From contig NC_037091.1 in NCBI RefSeq assembly GCF_002994745.2, positions 30,138,289 to 30,202,288 of the forward strand: DNA of 64,000 nucleotides. Direction: 5' to 3'. The notes under the pieces were generated by a model. The model made no database searches. It saw nothing but the letters and a program-made list of their open reading frames with translations, and had not been told where the DNA came from. Positions 25,289 to 36,038 of the stretch are shown piece by piece. This DNA comes from Rosa chinensis. Lineage: Eukaryota; Streptophyta; Magnoliopsida; Rosales; Rosaceae. The position numbers and the translations under genes were made by a program. Within the stretch, counting starts at the first letter, position 1. Every line of letters begins with the position of its first letter.

Positions 25289-27268
25289 TGATACGCTTTA
25301 AGCAAGCGCATAATTTAACCCTGAAATGTCATCGTTAGTATATAGTAAATAGGGATCGTTCTATTCCGGGGATTGAGGGTACACCTGTAATTGCAAAAAC
25401 AAATTAATAAAAGTAAAAAGTATTAATTACAAAAATAAAACAAAGAATAAAAATATATACAAATGAACACAAAAGGGGGTTTTAGGATTATTAAATTAAA
25501 AACTAAAATCAATATAATAAAGAAAATGTAAAAACATACATACACGGGTGGAATGAGAGAACAAAGATCAAAATCGAAACAATGATCAAATTCGATTAAA
25601 TCCTAATATTGTTCATCTAAGTTATGAGAAAGGAGTTGATCATGTGAAATATTCGAAAGCAAATAATTTCCCATTTTTTTTACTTTTCAGTGCTAATTAA
25701 CCTAAGTGAAAGCACAAAGATTAATCCTATCAAACATGTAATCAAGCCTTAGAAAGCTAGTCAATCATGACATGTTTAATGCATTAAGAACAAAGAAAGG
25801 CTATCAACTCAAGTGTGCAACTTAGTATGAAAAAGTCCACCTAATTGCAATCCTCTTTAATTAAATTCGGTTTTTGTCCAAAACCTTTACTACTTCGATT
25901 CAAGTTACACAAAACAAAAAGTTGATTTTATGTTCTTAAACCTAGCACCATTCATATCAAAACCCTAAGTGTTTCGAACCACATAAGATTAAAATACAAA
26001 AGATATCTATAAAGCAAATTTAATTAAACAAACTCACATAAGCAACTCTCGAATTACAATATAAGAGTCGAAATTCTCATTTAATCATAAAAATTCCAGA
26101 AATAATAATTTTGTTCAATCATGAATGTCAACTAAAACAAAACCAATGAAATTCAAACAAAGGTTACAAAGTAGAGGTCGAATTACACCGTGGATGGAAG
26201 ATGAAGATGGATGATTTTCGTTGTGATCCTTGAAGCTTGAAAGCAAGTCTTCAATGGTGGATGGTGGAGGAATAGGTCACGGCTCCTTCTTCTCTTGCTT
26301 CGGCCTTGCTTGAAATCCGTGGCTTGCTTTAGAGGATGGAGAGAATTTTCTGAATTTTTCTAAAGTGTGTGGAACCCCTCTCAACGTCAAAGAGGTGGGT
26401 ATATATAGGAGCATGGCTAGGGTTCACAAAGCGATCAGAATTTTCCACATAGCTTCAACCAATGATAATTCGCCAAGTAAGCTTGTGATGTGGTCCAACC
26501 AATCATAGAATGCCAAGTAAGCCTTGTGATGTGTTCCAACCAATCATAATTCTCTAAAATACCTCCCTAATATTTAATTGCCGAATTTCTTTGAAATTAT
26601 TCTGATTTTCTTCATGAATTTCGGCCAACATTCCTTTAGGGAATTTAGGGTTGAATCTAGACGCCTTTTGAGTTTTTCCTTGGTGCACACATATTTTCCT
26701 TCCATAAATATCTCCCTTGAATCTCTCTTTGTGTCATCTCCTTGATTATTTCTGATTTTCACGTTGGCAATCACACCAATTTACTCCTCCAACAATATTT
26801 CTTTCCATAAAAATCTCCCAAGAAAATCTCCTTTGATTTATTCCACGTGAAATTCTCAATCAATCACCTTAATTCCCACGTTGTCACCTTGTTTTCCTCT
26901 AGGTATTTCACGGCAAATTTAATTCCCAAGGAAAATGTATTTTCCTTTTTTAAAAACTCTTCCTTGATTCTCTCCTTGCCATGACATCTTCATGAAGCTT
27001 CTCGTTCCATTTATGAACTCAATTCAGCTTATTTATTCCAAAAACCTGAAAATAGAAGCTTTCTAAAATAAGAAATGGAAACTTTCTTAAACTAAAATGG
27101 AAACTTTCTAAAAATGGAAAATAGAAACTACAAAACGGAAACTTTCTACAATTAGGAACTTTCCCAATCAAAGAATGGAAACTTCCCTAAACAGAGTTTT
27201 AATAAGGAAATAACACAAGAAATGTAGGGAAATAACAGTTAAAACGTCGCATTAAAATGCTCCTATCA
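25289..27268 (-). mobile_element. LTR-type insertion, family B copy 2, inside family A
   Basis: Begins TGATACGCTTTAAGCAAGCG and ends ATGCTCCTATCA; perfect TSD catgt (25284-25288, 27269-27273). 1,980 bp. Same orientation as copy 1 and highly similar over most of its length, but it lacks about 350 bp near its right end relative to copy 1 (the CTGCTCACTTGTGCTG-type block at 23165 is missing). TATA-like motif tatatatagg near 26399-26408. No coding capacity. Confidence 0.87.
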
Positions 27269-27883
27269 CATGTATTTTGTATTGATGGTTGAACGATCAC
27301 GCATGTATAATTATGAGATTATATATCGATTTTTATTTTATATGAAAAATCAGGGGCGTGACAATGCACATGTATGAGATGGACATTATCAAGTTTACCT
27401 TGCCCTCATGCCATACATTGTATTTTCATAAGGGAGAAGATCCAAATAAGTATGTGCATATGTATTACAAGAAGCAGGCATACCTGGATGCTTATACTCA
27501 TCCAATAAATCCAGTTCCAGGAATTGAGTATTGGACAATCAGGGAGCTGAAAATTCATCCCCCTTAATACAAGAGACAACTTGGGAGACCCAAAAAAGTA
27601 AGGACAAAAGAAGAAGTAAAGCCACCAGCGCCAGAGCCAACAAAAGTTTGTGGAAATACAACTAGGCTGTCAAGGAGTAAGTATGTGACTATCATCTGCA
27701 GAGTTTGTAAACAACCTAATCACAACAAAAGAATATGTCCTGTTGAAAAAGCTAGAAAGAAAAAAGAGGAAGAAGAATCAAGGGTAAGTGACTGGTGATG
27801 AATAGCTATGATGTTTACATTAGGTGATATTTACTTTAATTATATGGTTGGAAATAGTTATGGTTATTGTGCTAATTTACACA

Positions 27884-27886
<3 letters not shown>

Positions 27887-27918
<32 letters not shown>
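27887..27918. repeat. (TA)n microsatellite at the MITE left edge
   Basis: TA run immediately left of the foldback MITE within the MULE; it hides any target-site duplication on this side. Confidence 0.9.
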
Positions 27919-27920
<2 letters not shown>

Positions 27921-28310
27921 TATTCAGAGCGAGGTCTCGCTCTGAAATTAAAGTGCGAGGTTGGAGTTTAAGGTTACTTTTCGATCTCATATGCATATCT
28001 CGACCGTTCAGCTTTTAGGTATTAATGTATAGATCATCTCTGCAAAATTTCAGCCAAATTAATTATCTTCAAGGTATCTAACTCGCTTAAACAAATGGAC
28101 GAACTGAATTTGTCCAACCTGAACCGTACTAGCTTTAAGGCAGTTATCAATGCCTTAACGACTATCAATTTGGCTGAAATTTTGCAAAGATAATCTATAC
28201 ATTAGTACCTAAAAGCTGAACAGTGGAAATGTGGATATGAGACCGACAAGTGACCCTAAACTCCAACCTCGCACTTTAATTTCAGAGCAAGGCCCCGCTC
28301 TGGATAGGAT
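27917..28310. mobile_element. Foldback MITE inside the MULE
   Basis: Near-palindromic 394-bp element. The left arm ATCCTATTCAGAGCGAGG... (about 150 bp, through GCTCTGAAATTAAAGTGCG and a CAAAATTTCAGCC block) is mirrored by the right arm ending CCGCTCTGGATAGGAT. The arms fold into one long hairpin with a short loop near 28090-28140. TSD not resolved because the left flank is a TA microsatellite. Superfamily unassigned. Confidence 0.8.
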
Positions 28311-28333
28311 CCGTATATATGTGTGTGTGTGTA

Positions 28334-28921
28334 CAGTGGCGAAGCCAGAATTTGATCTCAAGTGGGGCACTCAGATATTTTGAGGAAAAAAAACATTTGA
28401 GACATAAACTATATACCAAAATTTTAATTGGGGCACTCAGATGTTTTGAAAAAAAAAACATTTGAAACATAAATTATATACCAAAATTTTAATAAACATT
28501 AAAATATTATAATAAGATTCCAGTAAAATCATTTTTTTTTAAATTACATATTTTATTAATCAAATATTTTTAAATTTTAGAAAACTTTTCATGTTGGGAT
28601 ATAAATTATCTTTGACTTTTAAAATTAAAAAGAAGTATAGTGTTACTTACAAACGAATAAAAAGTATGAAACACATGTTCCAGACCAAAAAAAAAAAAAG
28701 AACGAAAAAAAAACTCAAAACAGTCAATGTTGATAGCAGGATTCGAACTTGGGATCAGCCATATAAAATAATCAAGTCCATCCGCTGCGCCATATAGGCT
28801 GGTAGTAACATGACGAAACTCTTAGCTACTTATAGGATTGTAAAGTACGGAAATTTTTTAAAAAAATGAAAAACCCAGTGGGGCACGGAACCCACTGGGC
28901 CCCAACATGGCTCCGCCTCTG
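28334..28921. mobile_element. hAT-type MITE inside the MULE
   Basis: 588 bp. TIRs CAGTGGCGAAGCCAG (left) and CAGAGGCGGAGCCATG (right, reverse complement). Perfect 8-bp TSD tgtgtgta (28326-28333, 28922-28929). The CAGTGGCGGAGCCAG-type end is a familiar plant hAT terminus. The interior has a tandem near-repeat (ggggcactcagat at 28363 and 28431) and a tRNA-like segment on the minus strand. Confidence 0.92.
28735..28805 (-). other. tRNA-like pol III promoter segment in the hAT MITE
   Basis: On the minus strand, an A-box match TGGCGCAGCGGA is followed about 31 nt later by a B-box match AGTTCGAATCC. Spacing and order are those of a tRNA or a tRNA-derived SINE. The stretch looks like a diverged tRNA body, but a full cloverleaf was not established and the anticodon cannot be named. 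It may be a tRNA pseudogene or SINE head captured by the MITE. Confidence 0.4.
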
Positions 28922-30011
28922 TGTGTGTATAATTTTCAGGCGCGGTGCAATGGAGACAATGGAAATGGAGATCACAATAATGGAAAAAGTGGTAATCGAG
29001 ACAATACCAATGGAAATGAAGGCAAGGGTCAACAGATTTGTGAAGATCTTTAAAGACCCATTAATTGAAATAAATGTTGTTATGTGTTTGTTTGACTTAG
29101 TTATTTTTTATTTGTGTGAACTTCAGGTTGCCAAAATAGCACCAAGGAGGGGTCAGACTTCTAAGGCACCTAGTCATGCCATCCAAATATCACCGAATCC
29201 TTCATCAAGCCAACCATCACCTGCAACTTTCTCACAACAACCAGTGTTACGATCCAGTATTTCACAACCCACTCCAGTTAAGGCGAAACCAAAAATGCCA
29301 AAGCAGCCACCTAAAAAGCCTGTGTGGAAAAACTAAAGGTTGTCATACCTTAATGGAGTATATTTTTGTGGGAATTAGGATACATGTAATGCCTTGTTCC
29401 TTGGTTAATATTGGTTAATATGTGATAATATTGTACTATTATATTGTACTATGTTTATGTGAAGTTGGTATCCCACATATGCTGCTCAAATTCTTTGGTT
29501 ATTAATATAAACTTCTTCAACTCTAGCCTTCGTATTTTGGGAGTTCTTGATATAATTAAGTTGTAAATTATGAGTTTTTTTTTAGTCAAAAGGAAGTTGT
29601 GAATTATCAATTGTATTTCAACTACATGAAACTATTTCTAAAATTGTTAATAGGGACGATAATCATCTCCAAAAAAAAAACACGTTAATAGGGAGGACGT
29701 AAAAAAATTGCAACATAGAATTGATTGTATGTGTTTTGGCGAGAGATTTTGGGTTAAAAGAAGGGAAATGACTAAGAAAGCTGAATGGGTATGTTCTTGG
29801 TGACTTGGCTTATTGGAATGGTTGTAATGACCAATTTGCCCCTATAAGTATGGCCACATAGGCAAATTTAATGGCAAAATGGATGGAAGTACCATATGGA
29901 GTAACGGTGCTTTGGTTCAGGTACCATCAGGGTAGTTTTAAAAGTTAAGGTACCAAAAAGTGCATTTGACAATAGTCCAGGTACAATATGAAGCTTTTTC
30001 CCTATTAATAA

Positions 30012-30772
30012 TTTTGAATGAGTTGATGAATTTAATTATTACTCTGAAAAATAAAGAGGTTCAAATGCTAATTATGGAGGTATGAATAAAAGTACTCTTA
30101 AAAAAAATTTATCATTATAAAATGATTATAATATCCCTCATGTGAATGACACATGCCTCACATTTGGATGGAAATGTATAAATTGGTGATTTTTGCCAAA
30201 CTTAAGAGGTAAGATTAGTATAGCCAAGTATAGATAGCAGTAGAATTTGTACCCACACGTTGCTGCGGGTTTTGGATTGAAATGTGAAGTGATTCATTGT
30301 GCAAATTTGAAGAAGGTCCATTATCACATCATGCAAATTGGGACCTTCTTGGTTTATATGTTGCTCACTGACCTAAGAAATTAGAAAAAAAAGGTGAATT
30401 GTGCTTATTGCAGGCAAAAATAGAACAGTAGGAAGCAAAAGCAGTATCTCTTATCATTATCATTCATTCATATAAAGTCCAGACAAATGTCAAAGTATGG
30501 AATATGATCTATAATTAATGAGTGAAAGATAGGTTCAAGTGATATATACCACATAAACTCAGAGTCATGACATTACAACGATACCAAACTACAAAATAAA
30601 AAAAATATTCCAGTAAAACTTAAAAGTCTTTTCCTACATTATTCTTGATAACAAATTGTGATTGATGGCAACCTATTTTACAAACAGGATCTAAATATAT
30701 AAAAATTGTTTAAAGTTGATTGTTCTGAGATGTTACTTATTCATTTTTAGACATGGAGACCTATTTGACAAC
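30012..30772. other. Spacer between MULE and CACTA, no gene seen
   Basis: AT-rich, with a fragment near 30115-30215 that faintly resembles a Mutator-type arm (cctcatgtgaatgacacatgcc) without a partner. No supported ORF. Confidence 0.45.
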
Positions 30773-30789
30773 TGACACTATGCCAATAA

Positions 30790-31430
30790 AGCTATCAGAC
30801 GACAGATCTCCTCTGTCGTCTGATTGAAAAAAATTCTATTGTCTAGTACGGTGCCTTCTCTTGGGGGTATCAGACGACATATTTCCTCTGTTGTCTGATT
30901 TTTCAGACAACAGAAGGTTTTCAAGTCATCTATTGTCTGTTAGAGAATTCAGACAACAGTTATATGTTATTTATAATGACTTACAATAACAGTTTTCTGT
31001 TGTTTGTTTCGTATTCTAATAACAATTAACTGTTATTTAAGCTACCAACACAAAACAATTATTTGTTGTTGTACATTCATTTAAGAAACAATTGTATGTT
31101 GTTGTTTTTGTCTTGTGTCGACGAAAATTTATATATTTTTGTCGTTGTTTTTATTGTAAGGCCACAGTTTTCTGTTGTTTGAGTGGGAAAATAACTAACA
31201 GTTAACTGTTAGTTAAACTACTAACACAAAACAATTATTTGTTGTTGTACATTCATTTAAAATACAATTATATGTCGTTGTTTTTATTTTGAGTCAACAG
31301 AAGTTTATATATTTTTGTCTTTGTTTTGATTGTCAGACCACAATTTTCTATTGTTTGAGTGGGAATATAACAATAGATTTTTCCTAAATTTTGTTGTTCT
31401 TAAGTAGCTCCAACAACATATTTTGTGGCT
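30790..31430. repeat. CACTA left subterminal repeat array
   Basis: Dense short motifs (tcagacgaca, cagacaacag, ctgttgttt, acaacaaa) repeat here. Two longer sections of about 120 bp, beginning near 31010 and 31190, are near-duplicates of each other (acaattatttgttgttgtac in both). Confidence 0.75.
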
Positions 31431-33208
31431 TTGATTTAGTGGTTGCATGGTATTTCAAATGTCACATTTATATTCCTATTAGGATGTAATCTGGAAACTA
31501 CACAAAAGGCATATATTATTCATTCTGTCATTATGGCCAGCAAATACATCCATAATTGTTTCATACATAAACCTAATGAGCATCTGCTTAATAAACTCAT
31601 AAGGCAAAAAACTACTATCTAGGGCAACTATTCTAATTTAGAGTGACTAAGTAGCAAAAGCTTTAATTTAGCCAATTATGTAACAGCTATGATTCTTCAA
31701 GCGGATAATCCTCCAGAGATATCAGCTAATTGAAGAGGAGTCATTGTTCCATATAATTCTTGCAATCTGCAGATCACACAAACACAGAAATTTAGCAAAG
31801 CTTCTTCTTGTTCACAACCGCACTCCATCCAGTGGTGAGCAAATTAAGTATGTTAAGTTCCTCACCTACTAATACTTCATATCAGAAGCATCTAAAACCA
31901 CAGAACAAGAGAACACATTTCTGTATCAAGCCTATATTAAAAGATTTAAATTGTACTTTACAAGTACTAATCCACATGATCACAAAGAAATATATTAGAT
32001 CTATACTTTTGAAACTTATATCTTAAATTCTCTAAACCATCAATGAAAAAACTTCAATCTTCCAAAATATGTCCTCAGTGGTGTTATAAGGCCTAATATT
32101 TTGACAACATACTCCAATAAACAAAAGCCTAACAATCAAACATGTTCCATACAGAGGAGGCCTTTCATTTTTTTTTCGAGTGCAAAGTGCAAATGTTACG
32201 CCCCGAACCAAAATATCATTTGTTTACTTGTGGAAAAACGAAAGTTAATGATTTCAGTTACATTTTAGTTGTTCTCGATAAGTTTAGTGGCCCTAAAAAT
32301 CGACTTTTTGTTCGGGTCAAAATTTGAGAAAATGTTTTTCATGAAAGTTGTAGAGGACGTTAAACCGAGTGCGTGCATGTGTGGTACGTAAAAATCGGAG
32401 TTCGTATGTAAAAGTTATAAGAGAAAATGTAAAAGTTATTGTTCACGGTAAGTTTCTATAAATATAGGAAGTTACTGTGGTAAGTTTCCATTTTTGGAAA
32501 CCTACCGGCTTTTCTCTCTCCTCTCCCCCGATCCTTTCTCCCCTTCGGCCCAATTTCTTCTTCCTCCGATTTCTTCCTCCACCGGCCACCCCACGATGGA
32601 ATCCGGGCACCGGCAAGCTCGCCTCTGGTGGTGATTTGCGCCTGTGGTGCTGATTTGCGGTGGCTCGGCCGGTGGAGCTCCGAATTGGGCCATGAAGTTC
32701 ACTGTAGCAGTTTGGGAGTTTTGTCGATTTCCGGCGATTCCGGCCGTCTCCAGCCACCAAACTGGCGTCGAAGGTTCAGTTTTTGCCAAGGATCATTTCG
32801 CCCCTATCCTTGAGCCACGATTTGCAGTGTGGAGGTCGAATCGATCAAAACCCGATCCTAGGGTTCTTGAATTTTCTGGAAATTTTTCACCGGCTAAATT
32901 GGAGCTCTTCCAGGTAAAATTGGAACTTGTTATAGTTGAGAAAGAGGTTGGGTTTGTTGAGTAGATGGTGCTGCCAAATTTTGGTGGCCATCGGAGGTCG
33001 TTGCCGGTGGCGCGCGGGGCCCACGCGCTGCCACTGTTGGTGGTGCGTGGAGGCGTGTAGGGCAGTGTTTTAATTTCAGTTTTTAGCCCATTAAATTGTA
33101 GAGCTTGTATGTGAAGTTTGGTGAATTTTGGAGAAGTTTGGAATTATTTGTGTTTTTCCGAAGTTCGGGATTTTGAGATTGAATTGTGGAAAATCCGACT
33201 GTCGGATT

Positions 33209-36038
33209 TGTGATGCCCCAGAAATTCGTATTTATTTTCCAAGGATTTTCCGGAATTTAAATTATGGGTATCGGACGGTTTCGTGGCTCGTGGACGGAGC
33301 GAAAGTGTTTCGGACGAATTTTTATTCGTAAAGTGTGGAATTAGGGGGGTTTCAAGGTGGACTTTTGATACGTTGAGATTCTCCAAAAACTTCCTTCACG
33401 AAAGTTGTAGAGCGCGTCGATACGAGTTCGTGGACATGTGGAACGCGAGAATCGGAGTTCGTATGAGAAAGTTATGAGCGTTTGAAGTTTTGGGAAAGTT
33501 CTATAAATAGGAGTTTCCATTTTCGGAAACTTACTATTTCCATTTTTGCATTTTCCTTTTCCGGAAACCAGAATCCTCCGTTCTCTCTCATCACCCGCGC
33601 TTGACCCGACCCGAACCCGGTGATCCGACCCTGTTTTTCCGACGAGCTCCGGCCATCTCCGGCGACGAGACTTTCCAGATCTGCTCGACTCCTCCGTGCG
33701 CTCCTCCCTGTGGTGTCCTTTAGTGCCGATTCTCGGTGGTAGTGGCGGTAGAAGGCGGTGCAGGTTGATGTTTTCGGACCCGGCCGGAAAACACAACTCC
33801 GGCGACTTCGTGGCTTCGTGTTTCCTTGGTTGAGTTCAGAATAGGCTTCCTGATCGATCTATGGTGTTTGTTTTGATCGGTTTACGTGGAAATCGGTTCA
33901 ACTCAGTTGGGATTACTGTTCACGACTTGTGAGGTAGTTTTCGATCCCTTAAGCTTGTTTTCTGACTTTGATCCAGTTATGAAAGTTCACAAGCATGCTT
34001 AGATGAAGAACTTTGATGTTGGGAGTTTTGTGAAATAATGTGTTTTTGGCCGGCGGCGGTGCACCAATGTCTGTGGTGGCGTTCCGGCGGTGTTCCGGCC
34101 ACTTAAGGAACTGTTTCTGTTATTATATATGTTCTACTCGTTGATACAAGCGTTTCGATATATAATATGCAAGTTTTGGAGTTCGTTTGGAATTGTTAGG
34201 ATTTTTGCAGTTTCATACCGATCGATTTATGCTATCCGTGAGGATTTGAGCGTCCGATCGACTTGTGGTTTGGTCACATCGATCGTGGACGTATTCCGGA
34301 GACTTTGGGAGGTCTCTGATGTGGTTTCGCCTCGATTGGCGCCACTTTGGGGATTTTGGTTCAAAACAAGGGTTTCGGACTTAAATCATTTGTGAATCGT
34401 TACTAATTTGAGATCATTGGTGATTAGGTGCTTCTAAAGGTGAATTGGACGAATTGTTGGTGATAGTGTTAGTTCGGTTCTGTATTGAAGACGCAGCGGG
34501 ATTCTGAGGTGAGTAATCTCACGAAGTTCATTCACGAACGGGAATACCCTTATCGTTTTGAGAGTTAATTGGTTAACTGCAAACTGTAGATGGTATTAGT
34601 GACATTTCTGAGTAGATGACTATGTGTGTGTATATATATATATATATTATGGGATGTATATATATACATACGTATTCATGTATTAGTTGTGGATTTGTGA
34701 AACAATATGCATGAAACGATGCTTTTTATTGTTTTGGGTTGTGGCTTTTGGAAAACAATGGGTGGGAAATGGTATTTCTATTGTTTTGAAAAGTGTTTGA
34801 GGATTTGAGAGTCACAGGTTGTGATTTCTCCTTTTGAATTGATTTAACGTTTTGATCTGACGACCGGTGGTCTGAGGATTTGAGAGTCACAGGTTGTGAT
34901 TTCTCCTTTTGATTTGATTTGATGTTTTGATCTAAGGGTCAGGTTGGCCTAAGGATCCGGGGTTGCAGGTTGCATCCTCATGACAATATTATATCGTAAG
35001 ATTGAACCTTGGCCGGGTGACAGGTTACGATTCAGTTAGAGCTCTAGTCTGTCTGCCATCGTACTTTAGGGATCTAAGTAGGTTACTTAAGACTCCTGGG
35101 TACATATTTTGTCCAGGTTGGACCGATTGTTGTTTTGTCCAGGTTGGACCGATTTGTTGTTTTATCCAGGTTGGATCGATTTATCATATTCTACTTGTTA
35201 GGTTAACAATAGGTATGATTTATTTGTGTTGATGTTTTGTCCAGGTTGGACCTATTTGCTGTTTTGTCCAGGTTGGACCTAATTATTGTTTTATCCAGGT
35301 TGGATCGATTTATCATATTCTACTTGTTAGGTTAACAATAGGTATGATTTATTTGTGTTGATGCTTTGTCCAGGTTGGACCTATTTGTTGTTTTGTCCAG
35401 GTTGGACCTAATTATTGTCTTATCCAGGTTGGATCGATTTATCATATTTGAATTGTTAGGTTAACGATTTATATGATTTTGTCACTGTGTGACTTTCGTT
35501 GTTTCTTTTGGGAAAAGAGTACTGATTTTGGAAGCACGGTATGTTTTCTTTATTCGCGAGTTGAAAGGTTTTCCTCGTTTTTGGCGTGAGTTGTGCATGT
35601 ATGTTTTGAGTTACTCATACGGGCTTGCAAAAGCTTACCGGGTTTGTTGTGTGGCAACCCGGTGCACCATTCCAACGGTGTAGGGGTTAATCCTGCAGGT
35701 TAGGATAATCGAGGTTGAGGCAGCGAGTTAGCAGCTTTACGGTAGGAAGCCGTCTTTGTGACTTTGCCTTTGATAAGGACTTCCGTTGTATAGTTACTCT
35801 GAGCTGCCTTTACGTGTTATTTTGTTGTTGACAATTTAATTCGTAAGCTTGTGTAATATATAACTCTTTGGATGCGAGTGTATATTAACTTTGAGGGTTC
35901 ATGACATCAATATGTGTGTAAGTTTAAGGGAAAAAGATTTCAGGTATTTTGTATTGATGACTGGACGTTCACGCATATATAATTATGGGGTTATATATAT
36001 ATATCGATTTTCATGTGTGTAAAATCAGGGGCGTGACA
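33209..36038 (+). mobile_element. LTR-type insertion, family A copy 2, inside family D
   Basis: Starts TGTGATGCCCCAGAAATTCG, ends CAGGGGCGTGACA; perfect TSD ggatt (33204-33208, 36039-36043). 2,830 bp and uninterrupted, so it serves as reference for the broken copy at 20101-27363. TATA box tctataaatagg near 33492. Longer than the net length of copy 1 mainly because of internal tandem repeats. The GC-rich ORFs in 33340-33800 have no recognisable product. Confidence 0.9.
35105..35470. repeat. Tandem repeat (129-bp unit) in family A copy 2
   Basis: The phrase ttttatccaggttggatcga recurs at about 35160, 35290 and 35419, a constant 129-bp step. Each unit also contains shorter gttttgtccaggttggacc repeats. 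A further duplicated block of about 75 bp (gaggatttgagagtcacagg) occurs at 34799 and 34874. Confidence 0.85.

Larger units (their letters stand above)
20101..27363 (+). mobile_element. LTR-type insertion, family A (solo-LTR-like), inside the MULE
   Basis: Starts TGTGATGCCCCGAAA and ends AGGGGCGTGACA (TG..CA). Flanked by a perfect 5-bp TSD atgca (20096-20100, 27364-27368), as made by LTR-retrotransposon integrase. After removing the two family B insertions, about 2.0 kb remains, with a TATA-like motif near 23635 and no gag/pol. It is therefore best read as a solo LTR. The same family recurs complete at 33209-36038, where start, end and interior align. The insertion cut the MULE transposase SWIM finger coding sequence. 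Confidence 0.88.
17832..29336 (+). pseudogene. MuDR-family transposase, decayed and split
   Basis: Plus-strand pieces appear in family order. 17850-18294: PB1-like N-terminal domain (LQIHHGGDFVKEAAGHKYEGG). 18316-18668: acidic linker ending in a TGA. 18669-18975: DNA-binding region (PCQFWISASVIKG) with a frameshift near 18785. 19000-19580: MULE catalytic core (LDGCHIKTKYPGQLLSAMRI, YETWCWFL, FMSDKQKGLLDAV), with a TAA near 19050 and a frame change near 19320. 19590-20060: rest of the core (WSAARDTTKTWFNKHWE). After the LTR insertion, 27364-27567 completes the SWIM zinc finger and tail (YYKKQAYLDAYTHPINPVPG). 27568-27780 carries GRPKK and a CCHC knuckle CRVCKQPNHNKRIC. Possible terminal exons lie at 28940-29025 (Gly/Asn-rich) and 29128-29336. 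At least two stops plus frameshifts rule out an active enzyme. Confidence 0.88.
16654..30002 (+). mobile_element. MuDR/MULE transposon, interrupted by nested LTR insertions
   Basis: Long terminal inverted repeats bound the element. The left arm from 16654 starts GGGAAAAAACTTCATATGG; the right arm (reverse complement from 30002) starts GGGAAAAAGCTTCATATTG. Both run about 150-200 bp through GGTACCTTAACTTTTAAAAC and CAAAGCACCGTTACT-type blocks. Flanks 16645-16653 (tattaatcg) and 30003-30011 (tattaataa) form a 9-bp TSD with two mismatches, the length expected for Mutator. Inside are the N-terminal domain, MULE core, SWIM finger and CCHC knuckle of a MuDR transposase on the plus strand. Subtracting the 7.26-kb LTR insertion, the original element was about 6 kb, including two MITEs (27917-28310, 28334-28921). 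Confidence 0.93.

Noticed and set aside
32443..33796. GC-rich ORFs of 95-151 codons on both strands
   Set aside because: They lie in the promoter/leader part of family D and family A LTRs and have no recognisable domains.
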